Shown here: piece by piece, positions 7,330-15,862 of the stretch
How positions within the stretch are numbered: position 1 is the first letter of the stretch
Layout of the letters: every line of letters starts with the position of its first letter
Source of the DNA: Serratia sp. H1w
GTDB lineage: Bacteria; Pseudomonadota; Gammaproteobacteria; Enterobacterales; Enterobacteriaceae
Assembly: GCF_000633355.1 (NCBI RefSeq)
Contig: NZ_AYMQ01000119.1
Span: 1 to 51,450 of the forward strand
Direction of reading: 5' to 3'
Length of the DNA stretch: 51,450 nt
Notes under the pieces: model-generated
The model's database searches: none
What the model saw: only the letters and a program-made list of their open reading frames with translations
Told to the model about the DNA's origin: nothing
Translations under genes and position numbers: made by a program

Positions 7330-8439
7330 ATGAAAACGCTACTGTTGACTGGCGCTACCGGTTTTCTCGGTGGTGCGGTGCTAGAAAAATTACTGACAGA
7401 AAATCAAGATATTAATTATCTATTGTTGGTGCGTGCGGAAACTGAGTTGCAGGGTTTAAACCGTATTCTCACTAATATGGAGAAGTTCAGTCTGGATGAA
7501 AATATTCTGGAAAGATTGACGGTAGACAATATTTTACTGGGTGATCTAAGTGAGCCGGAGTATTTCCTGTCCGATGCGCGGATTAATATGGTGACGCATG
7601 TCGTTAACTGTGCCGCGGTAGCGTCATTTGGTAATAACCCGCTTATTTGGAAGGTTAACGTTGAAGGCACTCTGGCGTTTGCGCAGCGAATGGCGCAGGT
7701 GGTTGGATTAAAACGATTCCTGCATGTGGGCACGGCAATGTCCTGTGCACCACAAGTCGGTTCGCTGGTGGCAGAAAGCGCCGAGTTTGAGGCAACCGCC
7801 GAGCATTTAGTGGAATACACCCGCTCCAAATCAACCATTGAACAACTGATGCGGCAAACCTGCCCGCAGCTGCCGCTGGTGATTGCCCGGCCCTCGATCG
7901 TGGTAGGGCATACGCAACTGGGGTGCAAACCGTCCAGCAGCATTTTCTGGGTATTCAGCATGGCGTTGATGCTGCGTAAGTTTATGTGTTCTTTGCAGGA
8001 CAGTATTGATGTGATCCCGGTGGACTATTGTGCCGATGCGCTAGTGATGCTGCTCAACCGCGAGAGCCTGGATAACGATGTTTATCATATCTCGGCGGGG
8101 GAGGAGAGCAGCGTCAGCTTTGCAGACATCGATCATGCTATCGCCGCTGCGCTGGAGGAGCCACCGGTAGGCGATCATTATGCCCAGGTCAGCTACGAAG
8201 CCTTGTTGCAAATGCGCCGGCAGCTAAAAGATATTTTCGGACCGTGTAATGAACGCCTGATGCTGAAAGCCATGCGCCTTTACGGTTCCTTTGCCATGCT
8301 GAACGTGCGTTTTAGCAACGAGAAGATCCTCAAGCTGGGCATGCCAAAACCGCCACGCTTTACCGACTATATTGGCCGTTGTGTGCAATCGACCCGTGGG
8401 CTGTCGATACCGCAGCAGATGGAGGTGGATTTCAAATAA
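7330..8439 (+). CDS. Extended SDR, thioester-reductase / male-sterility type
   Basis: A 369-residue NAD(P)-dependent oxidoreductase. The Rossmann fingerprint 'TGATGFLGG' is at residues 7-15 and the catalytic Tyr-x3-Lys is 'YTRSK' at 163-167. The layout ('ILLGDLSEPEY', then 'VNCAA', then 'NVEGTLAF') fits the NAD-binding_4 group, which includes fatty acyl reductases and the R domains that release thioester-bound chains. Here it stands alone without a carrier or adenylation domain, so the substrate is unknown. I prefer the start at 7330 because the Rossmann strand begins there; in-frame ATGs at 7309 and 7315 are possible. The gene is convergent with the repressor gene at 8499. The 245 bp upstream is AT-rich and probably holds its promoter. 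Confidence 0.75.
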   Translation: MKTLLLTGATGFLGGAVLEKLLTENQDINYLLLVRAETELQGLNRILTNMEKFSLDENILERLTVDNILLGDLSEPEYFLSDARINMVTHVVNCAAVASFGNNPLIWKVNVEGTLAFAQRMAQVVGLKRFLHVGTAMSCAPQVGSLVAESAEFEATAEHLVEYTRSKSTIEQLMRQTCPQLPLVIARPSIVVGHTQLGCKPSSSIFWVFSMALMLRKFMCSLQDSIDVIPVDYCADALVMLLNRESLDNDVYHISAGEESSVSFADIDHAIAAALEEPPVGDHYAQVSYEALLQMRRQLKDIFGPCNERLMLKAMRLYGSFAMLNVRFSNEKILKLGMPKPPRFTDYIGRCVQSTRGLSIPQQMEVDFK

Positions 8440-8461
8440 CGGGCAGGGCATTGCTATTACG

Positions 8462-8486
8462 GGGCGCTGCATGGTATGCCGCGCCC
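8462..8486. repeat. Dispersed palindromic repeat (GGGCGC...GCGCCC), copy 1
   Basis: An 11-bp inverted repeat with one mismatch (GGGCGCTGCAT / ATGCCGCGCCC) and a 3-base loop, between two convergent genes. It belongs to the same short family as the copies at 15641, 26545 and 41330. It may also act as a bidirectional stop for the two genes, although no T-run is present. Confidence 0.6.
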
Positions 8487-8498
8487 GATCTCAGGATC

Positions 8499-9245
8499 TT
8501 ACCAGGAGGAGGATGACCAGAATACGCGCCCCAGCACCACCAGTTGGTCTTTGCGCTGTGGGTAGCTGAGCTGTTCATCCTGATACTCTTCCCGATTCAG
8601 AGAACGGATGACCACGCCACCGTCGGGCTGCTCGATCAGGATCTTGACCCGGAGCAGATTGCCGTGGCGGATCGCATAGGTTTTGCCTTCGCGGATGCGG
8701 GTATCCACGGTATTAATGCCCACAACATCGCCATCCTGTAACCGGGGTTCCATGCTGGAGCCGGAGATGCGGATAATGCGTGCCGCGTTCACCGGTACCC
8801 CCATCTTGTGCAGATAGTAGCGGCGGAAGATGAGCGAAAACTCTTCGCTATCGACAATTTCGTAACAGCCGTCACCGGCGGAGAAATCGATATCCAGCAA
8901 GGGGATCTCCACAAACTCTTCCTTGTCCTGCTCGGTATCTTCCCAGACCACGGGTTTGAGCCGTGCCGGTTGGAAGTCAGAGTCGGCTGCCACGTTGGCA
9001 AACGGCTGTGCCAGTGATTTCTCCTGGAACACATCGAACCAGCCTTTGGGCAAGCCCAGTTTGGCCTCTATGCGTCTGGCGAGGTTATCGCCCAGATTAC
9101 GCGAAGATTTTTCACCGGTGATCTGGCTGAGCGTTGGCGCAGAGGAACCCACCAGCATGGCGAACTCATTCTGGTTGGTGCCTTGGCGGGCATAGCGCGC
9201 CATTAGATCGCGCAGATTGTTGCGCCTGATTTCTTTGGTTTCCAT
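8499..9245 (-). CDS. CI/LexA-type repressor (XRE HTH plus S24 peptidase)
   Basis: A 248-residue regulator with two domains. Residues 8-66 are an XRE-type helix-turn-helix ('NEFAMLVGSSAPTLSQI'). Residues 112-245 are a LexA/S24 self-cleavage domain. The candidate catalytic Ser is S164 in 'SGSSMEP', the Lys is K201 in 'LRVKIL', and an Ala-Gly pair at 123-124 ('FSAGDG') sits where such repressors cleave themselves. All parts needed for RecA-stimulated autocleavage therefore appear present. No phage genes adjoin it, so it is an orphan or domesticated repressor. It diverges from yeeA and faces the SDR gene. A 17-bp palindrome lies 44 bp upstream of its start. Its targets are unknown. Confidence 0.85.
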   Translation of the reverse strand: METKEIRRNNLRDLMARYARQGTNQNEFAMLVGSSAPTLSQITGEKSSRNLGDNLARRIEAKLGLPKGWFDVFQEKSLAQPFANVAADSDFQPARLKPVVWEDTEQDKEEFVEIPLLDIDFSAGDGCYEIVDSEEFSLIFRRYYLHKMGVPVNAARIIRISGSSMEPRLQDGDVVGINTVDTRIREGKTYAIRHGNLLRVKILIEQPDGGVVIRSLNREEYQDEQLSYPQRKDQLVVLGRVFWSSSSW

Positions 9246-9263
9246 CCGCCGATGGTCTCACTC

Positions 9264-9305
9264 TTTAGCAAAAAGGTAAATCCTCTGCCGCTAAAATCTT
9301 TAGCG
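9264..9305. promoter_or_regulatory. Candidate operator of the S24 repressor
   Basis: A perfect 17-bp palindrome, CGCTAAA-ATC-TTTAGCG, occupies 9289-9305. A second, imperfect 17-bp dyad (TTTAGC-N5-GGTAAA) sits at 9264-9280, 25 bp away. CI-type repressors bind paired dyads of about this size near their own promoter, so self-regulation, and perhaps control of divergent yeeA, is likely. This is inference from position and symmetry. Confidence 0.5.
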
Positions 9306-9405
9306 TCAATTTAAACCTGCCTGCAACCAGCAGACATCTTTCTACCGCTTATGTTGTACGCCAGCCGGTCTTTGCCACTAAAATAAAGGTTTTACAGCTG
9401 GGTCG

Positions 9406-10485
9406 GTGGGCACAAGCGTGCGTCTAGGCAAAAAAATCTCTTCATTTGAACAACTGATCTACCGCAATTACCGTATTGTCCACGGGATCCGGATCGGCTT
9501 GGCCTTTATCCTGACCTTCCTGCTGATCCGCCTGCTGGCAGTGCCGGAAGGCACCTGGCCGTTAATCACGCTGGTGGTGGTGATGGGGCCGATCTCTTTT
9601 TGGGGCAACGTGCTGCAACGGGCGCTGGAACGCATTGCCGGGACGGTGTTTGGTGCCGCCTCTGGCCTGATTGCGCTTTACCTGGAGCTGTATTCACTGC
9701 CGGTAATGCTGGCCTGGTGCGGAGTGGTGATGTTTGTCTGCGGTTATCTGACGCTCGGCAAGCGGCCCTACATGGCGTTGTTGATCGGCATTACGCTGGC
9801 AGTAGTCTGTGGTGCCGGACCGGGCGATATGTCTACCGCACTCTGGCGCAGCGGTGACGTCATTTTTGGTTCGTTGCTGGCGCTGTTGTTTACCAGCATC
9901 TATCCGCAGCGGGCCTATGTACTGTGGCGGATGCAAATGGCGGATTGCTTGCAGACGGTGGGGAAGGTTTACGGCGCCTATCTTTCGCCTAATATGGTGG
10001 AACGGCCACGGCTGGAACCCCGGCTTAAAAGCTTATTGGCCGATGTGGTTAAGTTACGCGGGTTGATTGCTCCCGCCAGCAAAGAGACACATATCGCCAA
10101 ACCGGTCTTTGAGGCGATACAGACCCTGAGCCGCAATCTGGTGTGTACGCTGGAACTGCTGGCCGATGCCTACTGGGCTTCGCGTGAAACGCATTTTATT
10201 ATGCTCAATGCCAAAACCCTGCGCAGTTCGCAGCTGCTGACGCAGCGCGCCATCGAATCGTTGGCCAATATCATGCGAGATGGTGAACCTCTGCATGCAC
10301 AGGCCGTTGCCGAAGAGGTAGGCGATATCTCCGAAGAATTGAAGGCTCTAATGCAGGAGGCCAGCGCCGCACAACCCAGCGAAGCACCGATCTATGGTTA
10401 TGTCTGGCTGAGTATGGAACTGGCGCAGCAGTTGGAAGAACTGGGCGATCTGCTCAAGGTCTGTACGGCTAGCGGGCACGAATAG
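9406..10485 (+). CDS. yeeA: YeeA, FUSC-family inner membrane protein
   Basis: A 359-residue protein closely matching E. coli YeeA throughout, as far as I recall that sequence ('FEQLIYRNYRIVHG' at the start, 'MGPISFWGNV', 'ALWRSGDV', 'LRGLIAPASKETHI', 'APIYGYVWL'). The first 170 residues are a bundle of hydrophobic helices of the fusaric-acid-resistance type; the remainder is a cytoplasmic helical domain. The transported substrate is not established. The start is a GTG at 9406, which gives the same N-terminal extent as the E. coli protein; a second GTG at 9418 is possible. It precedes tmaR, the same neighbour as in E. coli. Confidence 0.9.
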   Translation: MGTSVRLGKKISSFEQLIYRNYRIVHGIRIGLAFILTFLLIRLLAVPEGTWPLITLVVVMGPISFWGNVLQRALERIAGTVFGAASGLIALYLELYSLPVMLAWCGVVMFVCGYLTLGKRPYMALLIGITLAVVCGAGPGDMSTALWRSGDVIFGSLLALLFTSIYPQRAYVLWRMQMADCLQTVGKVYGAYLSPNMVERPRLEPRLKSLLADVVKLRGLIAPASKETHIAKPVFEAIQTLSRNLVCTLELLADAYWASRETHFIMLNAKTLRSSQLLTQRAIESLANIMRDGEPLHAQAVAEEVGDISEELKALMQEASAAQPSEAPIYGYVWLSMELAQQLEELGDLLKVCTASGHE

Positions 10486-10631
10486 TGGCTCAGATCATGA
10501 AGCAGGCGCATCGGGATAGGGTCAAGGCGCTAAAGTGGGTAAGATAAGGCAATGACAGTTGTGTCTGACGGCCACAACCCTGTATCTTGGTAGCATTGTG
10601 GCCGTAAGCAAATGAATCTGTGTATTACTAA

Positions 10632-10964
<333 letters not shown>

Positions 10965-10974
10965 TTCGCGTCAA

Positions 10975-11008
10975 GCAGGGCTGGGGATTTCCCGGCCCTG
11001 CCTCTTTT
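10975..11008 (+). terminator. Rho-independent terminator after tmaR
   Basis: A 7-bp stem GCAGGGC / GCCCTGC, extendable through an inner GGGA/TCCC pairing, is followed by CTCTTTTC. It lies ten bases after the tmaR stop codon. Confidence 0.8.
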
Positions 11009-11181
11009 CAGGGGCTCAGCGCCGCGAACCGTCGGCAACAATAACGATATTTTATCGTGCTATAGCAAATCTGCTTAAAGCCGCTACGCTAGTGTTATAA
11101 ATAGAATTTGCCCTTGGGATTGCAAGCTTTGGCTTGCAAGACGACGGGTATCAGATTTCTTTGCCAGCAGAGGCTGTCACC

Positions 11182-12327
11182 ATGGCAGAACAGCAACTCA
11201 GCACATTACTCAATCTGGACGAGACGCTTCATCCTCCCCGTATCTTGGCATCTGGGGATTGGGTGCTGGCACATTATCGCCTGTTGGAACCCGCCGTGGG
11301 GCAACTGCAAACTCGCCTGCCTGCCGATGTGGTATTTGATCTCAGCCAATTGGGCAGCCTGGATACGGCGGGAGCCACCTTGCTGGTCAATCTGCTCGGT
11401 GATCAACGGGTGTCAGAACTGCAACAGTTAGCTCCTACGCTTCCAGTGGAGCGCCGCGTACTGCTGGAAACCGTTGGCCGTGCCCTGCAAGGATATGCGC
11501 CCCCACCGGCAGAGAAACCGCCCGGTCTGGCGACTGAACTGTTGGGTAACATCGGCAAATCGGTAGAAGATTTCTGGCATCATATGGTTGCCCTGTTGGG
11601 GTTCATCGGCCTGACGTTGCAAACCCTGTTTGCCAATCTGCTTCGCCCTACGCGCTGGCGGATCACCTCGCTGGTGGCCAACCTCCAGCAAATCGGCCTG
11701 AATGCGGTGCCGATCATCATGCTGTTGACCTTCCTGGTGGGGGCCGTCATCGCTTTCCTGGGCTCAACCGTCCTGTCTACCTTCGGTGCCAGTATTTTTA
11801 CCGTGCAACTGGTGGTGTTTTCCTTCCTGCGTGAGTTCGCGGTACTGCTGACGGCTATCCTGATGGCGGGCCGTACCGCCAGCGCCTTTACCGCCGAAAT
11901 CGGCCTGATGAAAGCCAATGAGGAAATCGACGCCATTCAGGCGATGGGGCTGAACCCGGTCGAACTGTTGGTGCTGCCACGCGTGCTGGCGCTGCTGCTG
12001 GCACTGCCGATGCTGACCTTTATCGGCATGATCAGCGGCATCTTTGGCGGAATGGTTGTCTGCGCCCTGACGCTGGATATCTCACCGACCATGTTTTTAA
12101 CCATCACCCAGAGCAGCGGCGGTTTTCAGAATTTCCTGGTGGGGATGAGCAAGGCGCCGGTGTTTGCGTTTCTCATTGCCATTATCGGCTGCCTGGAAGG
12201 ATTTAAAGTGACCGGTAGCGCCGAGTCGGTGGGGGCCCATACCACCGCCAGCGTCGTACATTCAATCTTTGTGGTGATCCTGCTGGATGCGGTTGCTGCA
12301 CTGTTCTTCATGGAGATGGGCGTGTGA
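11182..12327 (+). CDS. MlaE-family permease with fused N-terminal STAS domain
   Basis: A 381-residue inner membrane permease of an MCE-type lipid ABC transporter. Residues 1-105 form a STAS domain like MlaB, with 'VFDLSQLGSLDTAGA' at 51-65 matching the STAS nucleotide-loop region. Residues 140-380 are the MlaE permease with about five membrane segments and the cytoplasmic coupling helix 'MKANEEIDAIQAMGLNPVE' near residue 240-260. In E. coli Mla these are separate proteins, so this is a natural fusion. I choose the ATG at 11182, preceded by GAGG; a TTG at 11134 would give 16 more residues. The ATPase gene overlaps its stop codon. Confidence 0.85.
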   Translation: MAEQQLSTLLNLDETLHPPRILASGDWVLAHYRLLEPAVGQLQTRLPADVVFDLSQLGSLDTAGATLLVNLLGDQRVSELQQLAPTLPVERRVLLETVGRALQGYAPPPAEKPPGLATELLGNIGKSVEDFWHHMVALLGFIGLTLQTLFANLLRPTRWRITSLVANLQQIGLNAVPIIMLLTFLVGAVIAFLGSTVLSTFGASIFTVQLVVFSFLREFAVLLTAILMAGRTASAFTAEIGLMKANEEIDAIQAMGLNPVELLVLPRVLALLLALPMLTFIGMISGIFGGMVVCALTLDISPTMFLTITQSSGGFQNFLVGMSKAPVFAFLIAIIGCLEGFKVTGSAESVGAHTTASVVHSIFVVILLDAVAALFFMEMGV

Positions 12328-13121
12328 GCCAGGCGACCCCGGAAGCCATTATTCGCATCCGTCAATTGCGCAACTGCTTTGGCACCCAATGCGTGCATGA
12401 AAATCTCGATCTGGACGTACGCCGTGGAGAGATCTTGGGCGTGGTCGGTGGTTCGGGCACCGGTAAATCCGTGCTGTTGCGCAGTATCGTGGGTCTGCGC
12501 CGCCCAACCGCTGGCCAGATCCACGTCTTTGGTGAAGACCTGATGGCGCTCTCCGGTACGCGTCGCTCGGTGTTGGAAAGGCGTTTTGGCGTGCTGTTTC
12601 AGAGCGGTGCCCTGTTCAGTTCGCTGACGGTGATGGAAAACGTGGCTTTACCGCTGATAGAATACGCAGGCTTGCCACGCCGCGATGCAGAGCAGTTGGC
12701 ACAGGTGAAACTGGCGCTGGCCGGTCTACCCGCCAGCGCTGGCAATAAATATCCGGCATCGCTTTCTGGCGGTATGGTTAAACGTGCCGCGCTGGCCAGA
12801 TCGCTGGCGTTGGATCCGGAGATTGTATTCCTGGATGAGCCGACGGCCGGGCTGGATCCGATTGGTGCCGCCGCCTTTGACAGCCTGATCCGCACGCTGC
12901 GGGATGCCTTGGGGCTAACGGTGTTTCTGGTCACCCACGATCTCGATACGCTGTATACGATCTGTGACCGGGTAGCGGTACTTTCGCAGAAGAAGGTGCT
13001 GGTGGTGGATACGCTGGAGGCGGTGGCCGCCACCGACGATGCCTGGATCCAAGAGTATTTCCACGGCCCGCGTGGGCGGGCGGCACAGCAGGCCGTAACG
13101 AATATCCCAGAGAGGCAATAA
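12324..13121 (+). CDS. MlaF-like ABC transporter ATPase
   Basis: A 265-residue ATP-binding subunit that drives the MCE lipid transporter. The Walker A motif 'GGSGTGKS' is at residues 42-49, the Q-loop is in 'GVLFQSGALF' (an MlaF-like form), the signature 'LSGGM' is at about 146-150, Walker B 'FLDEPTAGLDP' at about 168-178, and the switch His is in 'VTHD'. The GTG start overlaps the stop of the permease (GTGTGA), giving translational coupling. The C-terminal 25 residues are rich in Arg and Gln and poorly conserved. It acts at the inner-membrane cytoplasmic face. Confidence 0.9.
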   Translation: MSQATPEAIIRIRQLRNCFGTQCVHENLDLDVRRGEILGVVGGSGTGKSVLLRSIVGLRRPTAGQIHVFGEDLMALSGTRRSVLERRFGVLFQSGALFSSLTVMENVALPLIEYAGLPRRDAEQLAQVKLALAGLPASAGNKYPASLSGGMVKRAALARSLALDPEIVFLDEPTAGLDPIGAAAFDSLIRTLRDALGLTVFLVTHDLDTLYTICDRVAVLSQKKVLVVDTLEAVAATDDAWIQEYFHGPRGRAAQQAVTNIPERQ

Positions 13122-13124
13122 CAA

Positions 13125-14066
13125 ATGGAAACCCGTGCGCATCATGTTCTGATTGGTTTATTTACTCTCATTATTTTCACCGCCGTGCTGTTGTTCAGCC
13201 TGTGGCTCACCAAGTCTGGCACCGATCGCCAGTTCAAACAGTATGACATTGTGTTCAATGAGGCCGTTAGCGGCCTCTCACAGGGCAGCACGGTCAATTA
13301 CAGCGGGATCCGCGTGGGCGAAGTGACTCTGCTGCGGTTGGATCCCAACGTGCCGACCAAGGTCTGGGCGCGCATTCGGGTCACGGCCTCTGCACCCATT
13401 CGTGAAGATACCCAGGCCCGTCTGGCGATTGCTGGCATTACCGGTACGTCCAATATTCAACTCAGCGGTGGCAGCGAAAGCAGCCCGATGCTGACGGGCG
13501 TGGATGGTGAAATCCCGGTGATTATCGCCACGCCATCGCCGCTGACGCAGTTGCTCTCCAACGGCGAAGATGTGATGAGCAATGTCAACGAAGTGCTGGT
13601 GCGCCTGAATCAACTGATGACGCCGGATAATCAGCAGCGCCTGGTCAATACGCTGGATAATCTGGAGAAAATTACCGACACCGTGGCCGGGCAGCGCGAA
13701 GATATCCGCACCATCCTGCAACAGTTGGCGCTGGTGACCAAGCAAAGCAATGACACGCTGGTGCAGACCAATCGTCTGGTACGCAATGCCAATGTCTTGC
13801 TGGATGGGCAGGGCAAGCAACTGGTCACCAATGCCGCCAACACCATGGCATCGCTTGAGAAAACCAGTGCGCTACTCAATAAGCTGATCGGTGAGAATCA
13901 ACAGTCATTGAACAGCGGCATCCAGGGGTTCAACGATCTTGGCCCGGCGGTGGATGAACTGCGCAGAACCTTATTGACCTTACGCGGCGCCATGAGCCGC
14001 CTGGAAGAGAATCCGTCCGCCTTGCTCAGGGGCCGCGAACGTACCAAGGAGTTTACCCCTAAATGA
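13125..14066 (+). CDS. MCE-domain (MlaD-like) periplasmic lipid-binding protein
   Basis: A 313-residue protein anchored by one N-terminal helix (about residues 8-28), followed by one MCE domain at about 38-120 ('FNEAVSGLSQGSTVNYSGIRVGEV' divided over residues 44-67, 'ARIRVTASAPIREDTQARL', 'GITGTSNIQLSGG'). MCE domains form hexameric rings that carry lipids between membranes. Residues 140-290 are a long helical region with heptad spacing, longer than in MlaD and closer to the needle-like extension of PqiB-type proteins. The start is three bases after the ATPase stop and the 3' end overlaps the lipoprotein gene by 4 bp. Confidence 0.88.
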   Translation: METRAHHVLIGLFTLIIFTAVLLFSLWLTKSGTDRQFKQYDIVFNEAVSGLSQGSTVNYSGIRVGEVTLLRLDPNVPTKVWARIRVTASAPIREDTQARLAIAGITGTSNIQLSGGSESSPMLTGVDGEIPVIIATPSPLTQLLSNGEDVMSNVNEVLVRLNQLMTPDNQQRLVNTLDNLEKITDTVAGQREDIRTILQQLALVTKQSNDTLVQTNRLVRNANVLLDGQGKQLVTNAANTMASLEKTSALLNKLIGENQQSLNSGIQGFNDLGPAVDELRRTLLTLRGAMSRLEENPSALLRGRERTKEFTPK

Positions 14067-14680
14067 TTAAGTTAAAACTTCGCCAGACGTTACGGCTATG
14101 GGTGCTGGTCGCCGCGCTACCGCTGGCCGCTTGCACTATCTTGCCGCAAAGCCCGATACAACAGGTGTATCTGCTGCCTGCTCAGCCAACGGCCATGTCT
14201 GGGGGACAGACGTTAGATCGGTCATTACGTATCGTTCAACCTAATTCCAACCAGTTCTTGAACGGTACACGTATTGCCGTGCAGCCACAGGGCTCGGAGA
14301 TCACTGCATTTAGTGGTTCACGCTGGAGCGATCCGGCACCGTTATTGCTGCGTAATCGCCTGATCCAGGAGTTTCGCACCAATGGCCACTTCCGTTCGGT
14401 GAGCAGCGACGATGACAATCTGCAGGCCGATCTTGAGTTAGGCGGCGATTTGCCGTCATTCCAAGGTGTGTATCACGGAGACCAAGGTGAAGTGGTGATC
14501 CGCTTTGATGCGCGCTTGGTACGCACCTCTGACCGCCGAGTCATTGCCAGCCGCAGCTTTGTGATCCGTGAGCCAATTCATGGTAAATCGATGGATAACG
14601 TCGTGCAGGCCTTTGGCCTGGCCAGCGATAAGCTGGCGGCGCAGACGTTGGCATGGGCTCATCAGCAGGCGGCTAATTAG
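14063..14680 (+). CDS. PqiC-like auxiliary lipoprotein of the MCE transporter
   Basis: A 205-residue outer-membrane lipoprotein candidate. The signal peptide ends in the lipobox 'LAAC' with lipidated Cys24. The mature domain, with the 'LDRSLRIVQPNSNQFLNGTRIAV' region (split at residues 51-73) and a C-terminal 'VVQAFGLASDKL' helix, fits the ABC-type transport auxiliary/DUF330 family that includes PqiC, which supports an MCE tunnel at the outer membrane. It starts within the stop of the MCE gene (ATGA). Its stop overlaps the end of dsdC on the other strand by 4 bp. Confidence 0.82.
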   Translation: MIKLKLRQTLRLWVLVAALPLAACTILPQSPIQQVYLLPAQPTAMSGGQTLDRSLRIVQPNSNQFLNGTRIAVQPQGSEITAFSGSRWSDPAPLLLRNRLIQEFRTNGHFRSVSSDDDNLQADLELGGDLPSFQGVYHGDQGEVVIRFDARLVRTSDRRVIASRSFVIREPIHGKSMDNVVQAFGLASDKLAAQTLAWAHQQAAN

Positions 14681-15618
14681 GACTCATCGGCCATGGCCTT
14701 TAACCACTGAATAAAGGCATTGATTTTGGGCCATTGCCGCTCCGAGAGCGTGGAAATGTAGTAGCGCTGGGCGCATTGCATTTCCATGCCGGGGAAGGGA
14801 ACAATCAGTTCGTTATTCTCCAGGCGCTTGCTGACCAACTTCTTGCGCCCCATGGCAACCCCCACGTGGTTCATGGCCGCGATCACCGCCAGATCTGAGC
14901 GATCAAATCCCATACCGCGCTGGCCCTCGGCAAACTCCAGTTCAAAGTGCTTGGCCCAGGTATTCCATTCCCCGATATCCGAGTCGTAACTCCACGCCTG
15001 ACGATCGTGCAATAGCGTGCAGCGCCGCAGGTTAGCGGGGTTGCCAAGCAACTCATGGCATTTGGCGTATTCTGGGCTGCACACGGGCACGATCGACTCA
15101 TCCATCAAATGCTCACAGGTGAGTTTCTCCGGCGTTTTGTCATCAAAATAGATCGCCAGATCGATGCCCGCGCCGTGGAAATTCACCATTTCGTTGCCGG
15201 TGAGAATATTCAGGCTGATGGCCGGATATTGGCGATCAAAATCCGCCAGCTTGGGCACCAGCCAGCATTGCGCAATCGACGGGCGTGAATAGATGGTCAG
15301 GGTGCCAGACAACTCCTGGCTTTTAATCTCCAATATTTCCTGATTGAGATAGCTGAGTGACGATTTCAACACCCAAAACAGCCGCTCGCCTTCTGGCGTC
15401 AGCTCGATCCGGCGATGAAAGCGTTGGAACAGCTTAAAACCCAACTCGGCTTCCAGGTTGTTGATCCGATGGCTGACGGCGCTGGGGGTGATTGCCAAAT
15501 CTTCGGCAGCCAGTACGAAAGAGCCTTGCCGCGCGGCAATCTCAAAGGTATGGAGCTTGGCCAACTGATAGCCATTCAGGTGCCTGTTGCGAGCGAGTTG
15601 GTGCTTTTCATCGTACAT
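14677..15618 (-). CDS. dsdC: DsdC, LysR-type activator of D-serine catabolism
   Basis: A 313-residue LysR-type regulator, about the length of E. coli DsdC. The winged helix-turn-helix is at residues 18-80 ('ARQGSFVLAAEDLAITPSAVSHRI' divided over residues 29-52) and the ligand-binding domain from about 105 onward. DsdC activates dsdXA in response to D-serine. The gene diverges from dsdX across a 244-bp spacer that must hold both promoters and contains one dispersed repeat copy at 15641; a TGTGA half-site at 15779 hints at CRP but has no good partner. Confidence 0.9.
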   Translation of the reverse strand: MYDEKHQLARNRHLNGYQLAKLHTFEIAARQGSFVLAAEDLAITPSAVSHRINNLEAELGFKLFQRFHRRIELTPEGERLFWVLKSSLSYLNQEILEIKSQELSGTLTIYSRPSIAQCWLVPKLADFDRQYPAISLNILTGNEMVNFHGAGIDLAIYFDDKTPEKLTCEHLMDESIVPVCSPEYAKCHELLGNPANLRRCTLLHDRQAWSYDSDIGEWNTWAKHFELEFAEGQRGMGFDRSDLAVIAAMNHVGVAMGRKKLVSKRLENNELIVPFPGMEMQCAQRYYISTLSERQWPKINAFIQWLKAMADES

Positions 15619-15640
15619 GGTTATCGCCTGTGATCAGTAG

Positions 15641-15660
15641 GGGCGCCGCATGCTGCCCCC
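15641..15660. repeat. Dispersed palindromic repeat, copy 2
   Basis: GGGCGCCGCATGCTGCCCCC is a near-palindrome centred on GCATGC. It lies just upstream of the dsdC start codon, so it would be in the dsdC leader. The same core occurs at 8462, 26545 and 41330. Confidence 0.6.
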
Positions 15661-15862
15661 GTTTTATAGCATCAATGAATATCACGAAATCGCGGCTTAA
15701 AGATGAATCAATCTGAGTCAAAAGGCTAAATAGTGCCAAATGTTGACGGAAATCACCTGATTGATTGAATCTGGTTCATGTGAAAGGGCATTTTGATCGT
15801 TTGTCAGCGCAGGGGCGTTAGTTTCCAATAGAGGTGAAATTCATCCTGGAAGGACGCTGAAC

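Noticed and set aside
15775..15800. CRP site before dsdX
   Set aside because: Only one TGTGA half is present; the partner half does not match TCACA at the right spacing.
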